Below are positions 34,903-43,632 of a stretch of 52,987 bases of DNA, one piece after another; position 1 is the stretch's first letter, and every line of letters begins with the position of its first letter. The notes beneath the pieces were generated by a model that ran no database searches, was not told the DNA's origin, and saw only the letters and a program-made list of their open reading frames with translations. This stretch comes from CAZNYN01 sp964422205 (GTDB taxonomy: Bacteria; Synergistota; Synergistia; Synergistales; Synergistaceae), in contig CAYRAI010000013.1 of the NCBI GenBank assembly GCA_964422205.1, positions 1 to 52,987 of the forward strand, in the 5' to 3' direction. The position numbers were made by a program, and so were the translations under genes.

Positions 34903-36894
34903 TTATTTACCGCTTTTTTCCGGTTCGGCTTTCATAATATTAAAAACAGTGACAGCGAGGCGCCCCTTTGTTAAGGGCTTATCGTCGTCTGTCATAAAAT
35001 CGATTATATCCTCGTACCTTTTTATATCTTTTTTGTAGAGTTCGCGAAGCCACTCTTTGAACTCTCCAACAGTCACTGGGGCTGTGAGCTCCCTTTGCGG
35101 GAATTTTTTTATATGGAGAGCCCTCTTAAACGCATCTTTGACTTCAATCCAGTGCATTTCGTTGTAAACTCCGAAAGTATGTTCTGAGTCTGCGTCCATA
35201 TAATTGTAAAGCATAGAAGCTTCAACTCCGGGCCATGAAGAGGAATAATCGAGAACATCTTCAAATTTTCTTACGGAGAGCTGAGCTTTTGCTTTGAGCA
35301 GGACAGACTGAACATCTATGACTCTAATATTGCGCGGGTCGGTCTTTTTCTGCACGGAAAGAGCGGCTAAAGCTCCCGCCGCCTGACCTGTCAGCATTGT
35401 AACGGGCTGGAGCCTCGTGGAGCCGTTTACGACACGGGATACAGAGATATTCTTTTCCGCCGCGAGAAGTCCGTTGAGCTTCACTGGAATCAGAGCTCCC
35501 ATGGGAATCTGGAAGAGACCTCCGTCTCCCTGCCAATCTGTCGGAATATCTTCCGCTCTCTCCGCCAAATCCTTGTCAAGGTACTTTATCGCCTGCACTC
35601 CGTGTATATCAATGGGATACTCTCCCAGTGCTATTGAGTCGGAGATCGGCTTCAGAGTGCGCTTAAGCTCCTTGTCTCTGATAATATCAGTTACGGTCAT
35701 CGACTTGACTCCGACAATTCTGCGGCTCTCTCTCACGTATGGATATGGAGGGAAATGCTTTAATATGGCTCCGTAACGTTCAGGCATCTCGTCCCAATCC
35801 TGCCACTTGTTGGTAAAATACGATCCGTATCCTTCTCTGTTGTCCACAGACCAATCTGTCATGCCCAGCTCATTCTGCATATAGTATATAAAGCAGAGTG
35901 TCTTTGCCATTGCGGCTCTTTCAATATCGCGGCGATACGAAGGGCTTTCGAGAAATTGGACGGATAAGCCGCCTCTGTCATCTTTTTTGCCGGGGTAGTC
36001 ATTGGCCCAGTTTATTGATGTCTTTGTAATAAGAGCCCACGTATCGGGATTGCCTCCGTCTATAACCGCATTGTTGGATGGGTCTGGAACGGCTCTGTAT
36101 GCATTGTGTGAAGGAACATTAAAAGGATACTCTCCCGGCCACATGTCTCCGTCAATGCGGAACATTTTGCGGAAATCAAAGAGGTAATCGGAATATCCGG
36201 GAGGAGGCGTCGTTACTTTTAGCTCCTCTGGAAGTCCGTTCGGATACTTCCTTATTACAGCCACATAGGTTATGTCCTGTATTACGCTATCCTTGTCGAT
36301 CTTGGGAGAGATGCTGTTGCCCGAGCGATATTTGGCTCCGGTAAGAGGAATAAAATCCCCGCACTCGGTTGCGTCAATAAATACAGAAGCGGAGATGGAA
36401 AGTTCCCTGCCTTTTGAGCTGAAAACAGCGGACTGGAGCCTGCCCGATGAGACCTTTGCGGAAACAGCCTTAGTGTTAGGGTAAAAAACAATATTGCCGC
36501 TCTTTGAAATCATATCGAGGAGAATCTTCCTACCTGCCCAAGGTTCAAAGGCTATAGTATCGCTTCCCCAGTAGCAGACATTGACATTGTGCCCCCACAC
36601 AGAGTAGAAATCACGTACATTGCCTATGAACTCCCCATATATGCCTGTACGGGTCAAAGTCTTGTCATCCATTGTACTGACTGCTGCAGCTGTCATCTGC
36701 CCTCCGAGCCAATCTGTCTCATCAATAAGGGCAACGGAAGCTCCCATGCGTGCCGCCTGTATGGCAGCTGCGCACCCTCCAGATCCTGCGCCTACCACAG
36801 CAACATCAAAACGCACTGTATCTGCTGACGCTCTTCCTGTAAAAAAGAAAAATACAAACAAAATTACCAAACAAAAATTAGCTCTGTTTCGCAA
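34903..36894 (-). CDS. Exported FAD-dependent oxidoreductase (FAD_oxidored family)
   Basis: About 663 residues. A signal peptide (RNRANFCLVILFVFFFFTGRASA/D) precedes a GxGxxG FAD-binding domain (VAVVGAGSGGCAAAIQAARMGASVALIDE). A second conserved stretch LRQL-like RIVGVKSMTVTDI and a C-terminal GALAALSVQK FAD motif follow, the pattern of the FAD_oxidored (PF12831-like) family. The TTG at 36894 is proposed because GGGGG lies seven to eight bases upstream and yields a clean signal peptide; a longer frame to 36996 is possible but lacks a ribosome site. A Sec-exported flavoprotein beside an M20 amidohydrolase suggests periplasmic oxidation of an amino-acid-like or polyol substrate. Function is unknown. 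Confidence 0.8.
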   Translation of the reverse strand: MRNRANFCLVILFVFFFFTGRASADTVRFDVAVVGAGSGGCAAAIQAARMGASVALIDETDWLGGQMTAAAVSTMDDKTLTRTGIYGEFIGNVRDFYSVWGHNVNVCYWGSDTIAFEPWAGRKILLDMISKSGNIVFYPNTKAVSAKVSSGRLQSAVFSSKGRELSISASVFIDATECGDFIPLTGAKYRSGNSISPKIDKDSVIQDITYVAVIRKYPNGLPEELKVTTPPPGYSDYLFDFRKMFRIDGDMWPGEYPFNVPSHNAYRAVPDPSNNAVIDGGNPDTWALITKTSINWANDYPGKKDDRGGLSVQFLESPSYRRDIERAAMAKTLCFIYYMQNELGMTDWSVDNREGYGSYFTNKWQDWDEMPERYGAILKHFPPYPYVRESRRIVGVKSMTVTDIIRDKELKRTLKPISDSIALGEYPIDIHGVQAIKYLDKDLAERAEDIPTDWQGDGGLFQIPMGALIPVKLNGLLAAEKNISVSRVVNGSTRLQPVTMLTGQAAGALAALSVQKKTDPRNIRVIDVQSVLLKAKAQLSVRKFEDVLDYSSSWPGVEASMLYNYMDADSEHTFGVYNEMHWIEVKDAFKRALHIKKFPQRELTAPVTVGEFKEWLRELYKKDIKRYEDIIDFMTDDDKPLTKGRLAVTVFNIMKAEPEKSGK

Positions 36895-37008
36895 AATACT
36901 TCCCCCGATTAAGAAATTTACATCCGAGTAATTGTATATCATTTTCTCAAAAATGGGGGATTTTTCAGAAGAATATCTGGAATTTGCTGAAAGCAAAAAG
37001 AGCCCTAA

Positions 37009-37052
37009 CAGATGAGAGCGATAACAGCCTGCACAAGCTGTATTTTCATCTG
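37009..37052 (-). terminator. Nested hairpin downstream of the GrdB-like paralogue
   Basis: CAGATGA (37009-37015) faces TCATCTG (37046-37052), with an inner ACAGC/GCTGT stem. On the minus strand it is followed by TTAGGGCTCTTTTTG. It could terminate the paralogue transcript before the flavoprotein gene. The 280-base gap (36895-37174) holds nothing else recognisable. Confidence 0.45.
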
Positions 37053-37174
37053 ATCCTCATAAAAAACAAGCTTTCTTCGTCTTTTACGGCAGATGCGGAT
37101 TTTGCCCTTTGCATCAAAAAGACAGAGAAAGCCTCATAAACTTATGAAATAATTTTTAAGCCTGTAATGTTTAT

Positions 37175-38044
37175 CTATACTATATTAGCCACTATGCAGG
37201 AATCCTTTTTCGGCACTTCCGTCAAAAGCTCCAAAGCTTTGTCAAAGAGCCTGACACGAAAATCAAATTCCTGTTCCAAAGAGAGTTCTGGACTGCCGAA
37301 GACAAAGCTTATGTTGTTTCCTTTAAGGATACGGCTACACCCAACTCCCTCCGATATCTGCGTCAGGTTTGTGACTTGCACGACTGGGATGCCTAAATAT
37401 TCAATTTCACAGGCTATATAAGCTCCCGCCCTCGTGCTAGTGCCGCATGTCGAAGTCAAAATCACTCCGTCAACTTCATTTTCGTAAAGTGAAAGGGCTA
37501 TGCTGTGCCCTAAGCTGCGGCTTTTTTCAACAGAGAGCATGACTCCAGCCGTGGAGTAGAATATATCTGATATTTTGCGAATTTTTCCCTCATTTTCGGC
37601 TTTGCGGGCCGCGTCAAGAGGCACAAGCCTGTTTGGATCCTCTCTTACAAAACTGCTGTCGTACCCTTGATGGCTTATCACATATTCTTCAGAGCAGAGC
37701 CTCGACTTGCCCATAAAGGAGTATATGCAGAATTTGTCGGGAGCGACGGGAGAGAGGTTATCCGGGTTTCCGTTAGGCACAAGGCCTCCGTCCGTTACAA
37801 AAGCAATCTTCGACTCAGAAAGAGGCTTGCTTAGTTTAGGCATAGGCACGGAGTGGGGCATTTTGCCGAAGACCTCATTTTTGTATGCTTCTTTCTTAAA
37901 CTTGGACAGGAGCATGTCTATTCCACGTTTTGCCGCAGGGACAGTGTAATCTATCTCCTCATGAAAAACGGGCAGAGGGGCTTTATCTTTTTTTCTTTTA
38001 TGATTTTTAGGATTCCATACAACATCGGCGTATTGTTTGGGCAA
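37175..38044 (-). CDS. Half-length GrdB-like protein with Cys in place of selenocysteine
   Basis: A 289-residue protein homologous to roughly the last 270 residues of the GrdB-like selenoprotein encoded at 38844-40160. Shared blocks are DYTVPAAKRGIDMLLSKF, KIAFVTDGGLVPNGNPDN, VSHQGYDSSFVREDPNRLVPLDA, the active-site TSTCGTSTRAG (Cys where the paralogue has UGA) and PVVQVTNLTQISEGVG. The first ~165 residues of GrdB are missing, and the upstream DNA is a TetR gene, so it is not a simple frameshift. A TTG start at 38044 has AGAGG eight bases upstream, within an inverted repeat (38056-38071) that could hide it. The family role would be reductive cleavage or sensing of a C-N bonded substrate; this form may be a regulator-associated or selenium-independent variant. 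Confidence 0.82.
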   Translation of the reverse strand: MPKQYADVVWNPKNHKRKKDKAPLPVFHEEIDYTVPAAKRGIDMLLSKFKKEAYKNEVFGKMPHSVPMPKLSKPLSESKIAFVTDGGLVPNGNPDNLSPVAPDKFCIYSFMGKSRLCSEEYVISHQGYDSSFVREDPNRLVPLDAARKAENEGKIRKISDIFYSTAGVMLSVEKSRSLGHSIALSLYENEVDGVILTSTCGTSTRAGAYIACEIEYLGIPVVQVTNLTQISEGVGCSRILKGNNISFVFGSPELSLEQEFDFRVRLFDKALELLTEVPKKDSCIVANIV

Positions 38045-38089
38045 AGTTAATACCTCTCTATCTTAATAGAGTAATTTTTATATCAGTCA

Positions 38090-38692
38090 TTACAAGTTTT
38101 TCTGCTTATTATCCGGCAGCTTCCTTATCAGCATCTCGTAACAGGAGAGAGGAATTGTGAGCGATGCTTTGAGGTTTTTGAGTTTTTCAAAGTATATCAT
38201 GTAATTTTCTTTCATTCCGCCTCTCACCCACTCTATGATAATTCCTACATACGCATAAGCCTGCATCTTCGCAAGAATATACAGTTCATCATCCGCAAGG
38301 TGATATCCTATATTTGAGTATACTGTCATGATATGAAGCTTCATGAGCTCAAAATAAGATTCTATAAGGTAATCTGCAAGTGAATTTTGTCCTACATAAT
38401 CAAAAACTTCCATATAAAACGACTTATTGTTTAACATATATTTGCATATACATACAAACCCATCCAAATATTTGTCAGGGTCTGAAAAAGTATTGATTAT
38501 TGGGAATGTCTCCGTGGAGAATATCCAGTTTATAAGGTCGTATTTGTCACGAAAATGGTAATAAAATGCATTGCGGCTCACCCCGCATTTTTCCGTAATA
38601 TCTTTTATTGTAATTTGAGATAATTTTTTTTCTTTCATTATCTCTTTTATACCTTCGCTAAGCGCTGCTTTTGTAATTTCATTCTTCGGCAT
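38090..38692 (-). CDS. TetR-family regulator (DhaS-like)
   Basis: A 200-residue TetR protein. The N-terminal HTH (LSQITIKDITEKCGVSRNAFYYHFRDKYDLINWIF) and the C-terminal region resemble the TetR_C_11/DhaS type. It is co-directional with the half-length GrdB-like gene 45 bases downstream and follows the selenoprotein operon, so it probably regulates one or both. An extended -10 (TGATATAAT, TATAAT at 38737-38742 on the minus strand) lies about 45 bases upstream of the ATG. Confidence 0.85.
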   Translation of the reverse strand: MPKNEITKAALSEGIKEIMKEKKLSQITIKDITEKCGVSRNAFYYHFRDKYDLINWIFSTETFPIINTFSDPDKYLDGFVCICKYMLNNKSFYMEVFDYVGQNSLADYLIESYFELMKLHIMTVYSNIGYHLADDELYILAKMQAYAYVGIIIEWVRGGMKENYMIYFEKLKNLKASLTIPLSCYEMLIRKLPDNKQKNL

Positions 38693-38780
38693 TACGCTAG
38701 AGTCCCTTCTCCTGTGGCACTGCCTCTACCTATCTAATTATATCACTGCTGAACCAGGCAATCTTGGTAGGCATTTGTTC

Positions 38781-38830
38781 TGCAGAGGCGGCCCCAGCCG
38801 TCTTACAGACGGTTGGGGGACGCCTCTGCA
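38781..38830 (-). terminator. Long hairpin at the end of the Grd-like operon
   Basis: A 10-bp outer stem (TGCAGAGGCG / CGCCTCTGCA) continues into an inner CCCCAGCCGTC / GACGGTTGGGG stem. It is 14 bases past the selenoprotein stop. No T-run follows, so it may be a terminator or an mRNA 3'-end stabiliser. Confidence 0.6.
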
Positions 38831-38843
38831 TATAATTTATACG

Positions 38844-40160
38844 TCAGTCCTCAATTATAGTATGGGAACCTTCGTCGGGAACTTTTTCCAGCATATCCAA
38901 AGCTTTTTTCACACGCTCTTCACGGTAAGCCTGCTCGCTCGGCAGAGGAAGTGTAGGGTCTCCGAAAACATGAAGGACGCTGTTCCCTTTCATTATTCTG
39001 TTAGAACCTATTCCTTCGGCTATCTTTGTCAGGTTGGTGACTTGTATTACGGGAATGCCCGCTCTTTGAATTTCTTTGGTTATCATGGCACCGCCACGGC
39101 TGCTCGTTCCTCAAGTGGAGGTTTCGATCACGGCATCACACATATCCGTTTTCAAGTCTTTAGCTATGCCTTCTCCGAACTCTTTGCACTTCTCCATAGG
39201 AGTCATGACACCTGCTGTTGAATAGAATGCTTCGTCTAGACTCCCTATAAAGCCTTCCTTTACAAGCTTTCTCAAGGCATCTACAGGAACAAGCCTGTTC
39301 GGGTCAGCCAGAACAAAAGCGTTGTTATAGCCCTGATGGCTCACTTCCCAGTCCTTGGCTTCAAGAGTGTCGAGCCCATCTATAGAATATCTCTTATAAG
39401 CCTTAGAGTTTGTCGGAACCTGGTGGTCAGGGTTGCCGAACGGGACAAGCCCTCCGTCCGTGACAAGACCTATTCTGCACTCGGAAAGAGGCTTTGTCAG
39501 AACGGGAATCGGTATCTCCTCGTGGTTCGGCATGACGACTTCTGTTTTGTAAGGTTTGTTTGCATACTTTGTCAACAGCATATCAACTCCGCGTTCAGAG
39601 GCGGGAATTGTATAGTCTATTATCACAGCTGGACCGCTTCCGTGATAATGTTCCTTTTTTCCGTCTTTTATAGCGTCTTTATTTATAAGGCGTTTGGCAA
39701 ATACAGCAATCTGCTCCAGCACCTTTGACATGTTTTTGGCGTTGTTGTCACTCTGAAGGATGTAGCATCTGTTTTTGTAAAGATCCGTCCCAGGATTTTC
39801 GGCAAAGAGAGCAGTAACAGCCGGTATTCTAAGCTGTTCTGTAACTGCTGATGTGGCGGCACCGCATCCTATGCCGTATCGCCCCGCATTGAAACCAGGC
39901 CCAGCTACGAATAAGTCAGCATCAGCATCCCTTACCATCGCTACAATCTTAGGAAGCAGAGAACTTGTCCGTTCCGCTATAGTGTTATCTCCACATACTA
40001 TTGTCTTTACAATCTCGTAATCGTCTCCCAAGAAACTTAGAAGTGCCTGTCCTGGACCGATAGGTCCCTTCCTCTCAGAGAGACCGATGCTTGCCGATTC
40101 TTCTCCCCCGACTCCGGCATAAAACTGATTGATATAATGTACCACTCTTTTTTTAGTCAT
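38844..40160 (-). CDS. Selenoprotein GrdB-like subunit (glycine/betaine/sarcosine reductase component B)
   Basis: A 438-residue selenoprotein read through an in-frame TGA at 39111-39113 (residue 350). Conventional gene finding splits it in two. Flanking residues ETST-U-GTSSRGGA match the GrdB/GrdF/GrdH active site. The downstream frame (IPVIQVTNLTKIAEGIGSNRI) continues the family without a start of its own that makes sense. N-terminal KRVVHYINQFYAGVGGEE and AGPGFNAGRYGIGCGAAT are typical of the gamma subunit. The ATG at 40160 overlaps the GrdE-like stop by eight bases. The protein should bind an amine substrate with the pyruvoyl subunit and pass a carboxymethyl selenoether to GrdA. Substrate class is unknown; GrdA, GrdC and GrdD are not in the window. 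Confidence 0.92.
39088..39103 (-). promoter_or_regulatory. SECIS-like hairpin after the UGA codon
   Basis: Seven bases after the UGA on the minus strand, GCAGCC-GUGGC-GGUGC can fold into a 5-bp stem with a bulged G and a loop beginning with GU. This is similar in position and shape to bacterial SECIS elements recognised by SelB. Found by eye only. Confidence 0.4.
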
Positions 40161-41427
40161 TTGAGTCAGCCTTCTCTCGTGCAATGTCACTGTCCGTAGT
40201 CATATAGAAATCTCCCAGCTGAGACCATATTCCCTGGTAGCAGAAATTCGTGGTGTGCTTGAAAGGTCCCCATGGGTCAAGCCCGAGCAGGCAGGGGACG
40301 TTAGTTTTTTCTCCTACAAGACGCTTAACCTTAGGATGTTCAAGGTCCCAGTTTCTCCCGCTGTTGATAACTGCGTCAATTTTAGGATCAGCTATTACCA
40401 GCATATCTCCAGGTTCGTCATTTGATACAGCGGCAAGGTTCAAAGCGGCAGGCATTCCAAATTTCTGACACCAGTTGAAAGCGAGAGCAGAGTCGAGTTG
40501 ACAGTGCCCCATTCCTGATTTGTTGAGCATTACACAGTCTGCGCCCAAGGTCTCTTTGCAGAGGGTTGCGGCTATCATGCCCATTGTATCTTTACCATCT
40601 ATCTTCATAACATTATTTGCAAAGACTATGCCGACAAACTCCAAATCCTTTCCGTGACGTCTCATAAGCTCCTTGATGTATGTTTCGTTCTGGAGGAAGT
40701 AATTAGGTTCCCAATAACGCCAAATCATAGCTCCGTCAAGTATCTCCGTTGGCTGAACAACTATTGGCAGGAAATTAAGAGCACTCTGTCCGTAGTAGAG
40801 GAAGTTCCATGTATCATGAGACGCCATGTGAGTAACAAGATAGGCAACTTTCGGAAGCTTCTTGAGAGGATCCACAGGCTTGCGCTCAAATACTTCCGTC
40901 TCATCCGGCGTTACTCCTATTGCAAGCTTTGCGAGAAAGACGTTTACAGACAAAGAAGAGTGCTTCAGCGCCTCCGCATAGCTCGCATCAGAGACCCCCT
41001 CCCCGGGAGTGGCATCAATGCATATATGGAAATGTCTTGAGAAGTTGCTGTATTCGGCACAGGGGCCGCCCATATCCAGATAATATTTTATATTACACTT
41101 GGCGTAATATATATCAGATACGACAACTCCTTTAAGAGCTACGGTCTTGCCTTCACCGGCGGGAGCCAGTTTTCCCCAGAGCCCCGGGTAGGACTCTTCG
41201 GGATGCTCAGCTTTGCATCTGGGCTGCATAACATCATGAATGCCAAGGATTCGGCAGTCCTCTCCAGGAGAGACAAGCTGAATGTCAAGATTTCCAAATA
41301 AATCACTGGAAGCTATATTTATCAGCTCTTCCTTGTTTACCGTCAGAACCCCGTCTCTTAAAGAAGCTGTATCACCGAATTTAACTTTATGAACATTGAC
41401 ATAATCTATCTCTAGTCTTTTGCCCAT
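40153..41427 (-). CDS. GrdE/GrdG/GrdI-like proprotein (component B alpha/beta)
   Basis: About 424 residues of the GrdE-type proprotein family, which is cleaved to form a pyruvoyl cofactor that binds the amine as a Schiff base. Family segments: LDIQLVSPGEDCRILGIHDV, ALKGVVVSDIYYAK, and PxxEYSNFSRHFHICIDATPGEG. The length matches GrdE (about 430). The ATG at 41427 has GGGAG eight bases upstream; an in-frame extension to 41538 overlaps the radical SAM gene. Which Cys becomes the pyruvoyl group was not determined by eye. Translation is coupled to the selenoprotein gene by an eight-base overlap. Confidence 0.9.
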   Translation of the reverse strand: MGKRLEIDYVNVHKVKFGDTASLRDGVLTVNKEELINIASSDLFGNLDIQLVSPGEDCRILGIHDVMQPRCKAEHPEESYPGLWGKLAPAGEGKTVALKGVVVSDIYYAKCNIKYYLDMGGPCAEYSNFSRHFHICIDATPGEGVSDASYAEALKHSSLSVNVFLAKLAIGVTPDETEVFERKPVDPLKKLPKVAYLVTHMASHDTWNFLYYGQSALNFLPIVVQPTEILDGAMIWRYWEPNYFLQNETYIKELMRRHGKDLEFVGIVFANNVMKIDGKDTMGMIAATLCKETLGADCVMLNKSGMGHCQLDSALAFNWCQKFGMPAALNLAAVSNDEPGDMLVIADPKIDAVINSGRNWDLEHPKVKRLVGEKTNVPCLLGLDPWGPFKHTTNFCYQGIWSQLGDFYMTTDSDIAREKADSND

Positions 41428-41500
41428 ATTTACACTCCCTTTCGCAGCAAATATCTTTTTTAACTGATTCTCAAAAAATTCCGACATTTTGGTTCTTTTG

Positions 41501-42385
41501 TCACCATCTAACAATTTTTTGTGTTTGGAGTACGTCATCTCCCATTTTTTGAATTGCGTTGTTCAAAACCGCAATAAGCTTATCTTTGTCTTCGGGCAAT
41601 ATCCCTGCAAGGTGAAGGCTGTTTGATACATGGTTGCCTGCAAATATACAACTTGAAGAACACTCTATAGACTGAATCAGCAGAAGCTCCTCTTTTAATA
41701 TGCTCAAAGAACTTTGAAGCTTAAACTTTCCATTCTTAATCATAGTCTCCAAGAGAGTTCCCTTCATAGGAGTCAAAGTCATAACTCTAATTGACACAGG
41801 AGTAACGCTGCTATAAAGTTTGCCGGTCTCAAGGGCGTTTTCTCTGCTTCTGCTTTCTCCCCCAAGACCTAAAATAGAGCTGAGTCCATATCTGATGCCC
41901 ACAGAATCCAGTTTGTGTAAAGCTGTAAGTATCTCATCAGGGTTTTCTCCTTTGAGACAGCTTTTTAAAATTTCAGCACTTCCGGATTCAACTCCTATAT
42001 AGAGGATATCAAGCCCCGCGTCTTTAAGCTCCTTTAGCTGCGCAATGCTCTTTCTCAGTACATCGTCCGCTCTGGCATACATGCTGAAACAACGCACACG
42101 CGGCAGATATCGCCTGACAAGTGTAAAAACATCCAGAAGAAAGCGGCTTTTAAAAGCCAGCACATTGCCTCCGAGAAAAAACATCCGTTCCGCTTGCTCT
42201 TCTTGAGACACAAGCTCCTCAAGATTTTCACAAAGCATTTCTGAGGAGACGAGCTGCAAAGGCGTCTCTTTATTTGAGTACATACAAAAACTGCATTTAC
42301 CGTAGCTGCACCCCAAGGCAATCTCAAGCAGTGCGCTTTTAGCCTCAAGCGGCGGTCTGTAAACGGTTTCTTCCAAGGTAGCCAT
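41501..42385 (-). CDS. Radical SAM protein
   Basis: A 294-residue radical SAM enzyme with a compact barrel. The cluster motif is Cys26-x4-Cys31-x2-Cys34 (GCSYGKCSFC), rather than the commonest x3-x2 spacing. The later ILYIGVESGSAEILKSCLKG and LSSILGLGGESRSREN stretches are typical Elp3/MiaB-like SAM-binding elements. RBS GGAGG lies six to eight bases before the ATG. It sits between the OFA transporter and the GrdE-like gene in one operon, so it could modify the substrate or mature the reductase. Such a gene is not part of the classical grd operons. Confidence 0.88.
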   Translation of the reverse strand: MATLEETVYRPPLEAKSALLEIALGCSYGKCSFCMYSNKETPLQLVSSEMLCENLEELVSQEEQAERMFFLGGNVLAFKSRFLLDVFTLVRRYLPRVRCFSMYARADDVLRKSIAQLKELKDAGLDILYIGVESGSAEILKSCLKGENPDEILTALHKLDSVGIRYGLSSILGLGGESRSRENALETGKLYSSVTPVSIRVMTLTPMKGTLLETMIKNGKFKLQSSLSILKEELLLIQSIECSSSCIFAGNHVSNSLHLAGILPEDKDKLIAVLNNAIQKMGDDVLQTQKIVRW

Positions 42386-42417
42386 TATATTCCTCCAATG
42401 TTTTTAAGGAATTGCGA

Positions 42418-43632
42418 TTAGGCCGCTTTTCCTCCAGACACATCGTTTGACAGTTTGGGGGTAGGCAGAGTACAGACAAGAGCTATCCCTGCAAGAGAAA
42501 CAGCGCCGGCGCATATAAAAGCCGTACTTGTTCCTGCTATTTTGGCGATTACAGAGGCTCCTATCGAACCCAAACCAAAACCTATCATTGTAAGTGAGAG
42601 AATTGTACCTATGTTCTTTGTTCCAAACCTGTCCGCAGCAACTGGAGCGAAGCATGCCTGAGATCCTCCGTATGAGAAGCTGAGCAGGCAGAAGCACAGG
42701 ACATAGAGATAGCCTGTGGAGACAGTAAGCAGGGCGACTCCTATAGCGGTAATGAGGAAACTTACCGCAAAAGCGGCTTTGCGTCCTATCTTGTCGCTGA
42801 CTGTAGGAATTATAAAACGTCCTCCTACCTGGCACATAGAAGCGGCACTGACTCCCAAAGTTGCCATTGCAAGGGTAAGTCCCTTATCTGTGCCGTAACT
42901 TACAAATATTGCACTTAGAAGAAGATATGCCGGTACTGCGCAGAAGTAAAGCCCCATAAGAGTCCAAAACTCTTTTACTTTAAAAACTTCGTTTACCTCA
43001 TACTGCTTTTTTGTGTTTACAACAGCACCCGTGCCCCTATAATCCTCCATATAGCCCTTGGGAGGATTCTTCATAGTCAGAGTTCCTAAAATTCCCACTG
43101 CCACATATACGCCTGCAACTGCCATAAATGATTTTGAGAAACCATAATTACTAAGCCACTTGCTCACTATCGGGCTGAAAACCGTTGCGGAAAGCCCCAA
43201 CATTGCAAGGGTAAGCCCCGAAGCAAAACCTTTTCTGTCAACGAACCACTTGGGCATCAGAGAAACTATTACGTTATATACGACTCCGTCTCCTATGCCG
43301 AATAGTACTCCAAAGGTTATGAACATCGCCCAGAACATATTCTCCGGCAGAATAGCAGTCAGGAACCATCCAAGTACCATTAGAGTATAGCCAAAAATAA
43401 GAGTCACCTTTAAGTTGCTTTTCTGCTGCATACGCCCTCCTACAAAGTTCCCTATGCAGAAAACAGCTATAAAAATTGTAAAGGGTAGGCTTGCATTTGG
43501 AGAGTCTACATTAAAATGTTTCATGACGTAAGGCTGGAAAAGACTGTACGTATAGCACACGCCCATAATCAGCATACAAATCATTCCGAAGATAAGAATT
43601 GTCCATCTGTTGGTATCTTGTTTTGCTTCCAT
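42418..43632 (-). CDS. MFS transporter, OFA (oxalate/formate antiporter) family
   Basis: A 404-residue major-facilitator protein with twelve hydrophobic segments. The N-terminal GVCYTYSLFQPYVMKHF and GVLFGIGDGVVYNVIVSLMPKWFVDRKGFASGL are strong OFA-family signatures; members move small carboxylates such as oxalate and formate. The ATG at 43632 follows GGGG by about eight bases. As first gene of the operon it probably imports the acid or zwitterion used by the Grd-like reductase. Confidence 0.9.
   Translation of the reverse strand: MEAKQDTNRWTILIFGMICMLIMGVCYTYSLFQPYVMKHFNVDSPNASLPFTIFIAVFCIGNFVGGRMQQKSNLKVTLIFGYTLMVLGWFLTAILPENMFWAMFITFGVLFGIGDGVVYNVIVSLMPKWFVDRKGFASGLTLAMLGLSATVFSPIVSKWLSNYGFSKSFMAVAGVYVAVGILGTLTMKNPPKGYMEDYRGTGAVVNTKKQYEVNEVFKVKEFWTLMGLYFCAVPAYLLLSAIFVSYGTDKGLTLAMATLGVSAASMCQVGGRFIIPTVSDKIGRKAAFAVSFLITAIGVALLTVSTGYLYVLCFCLLSFSYGGSQACFAPVAADRFGTKNIGTILSLTMIGFGLGSIGASVIAKIAGTSTAFICAGAVSLAGIALVCTLPTPKLSNDVSGGKAA

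Noticed and set aside
37175..38044. Half-length GrdB-like gene as a pseudogene
   Set aside because: Its frame is open, active-site Cys and flanking blocks are intact, and it has a start and ribosome site; decay signs are limited to the missing N-terminus.
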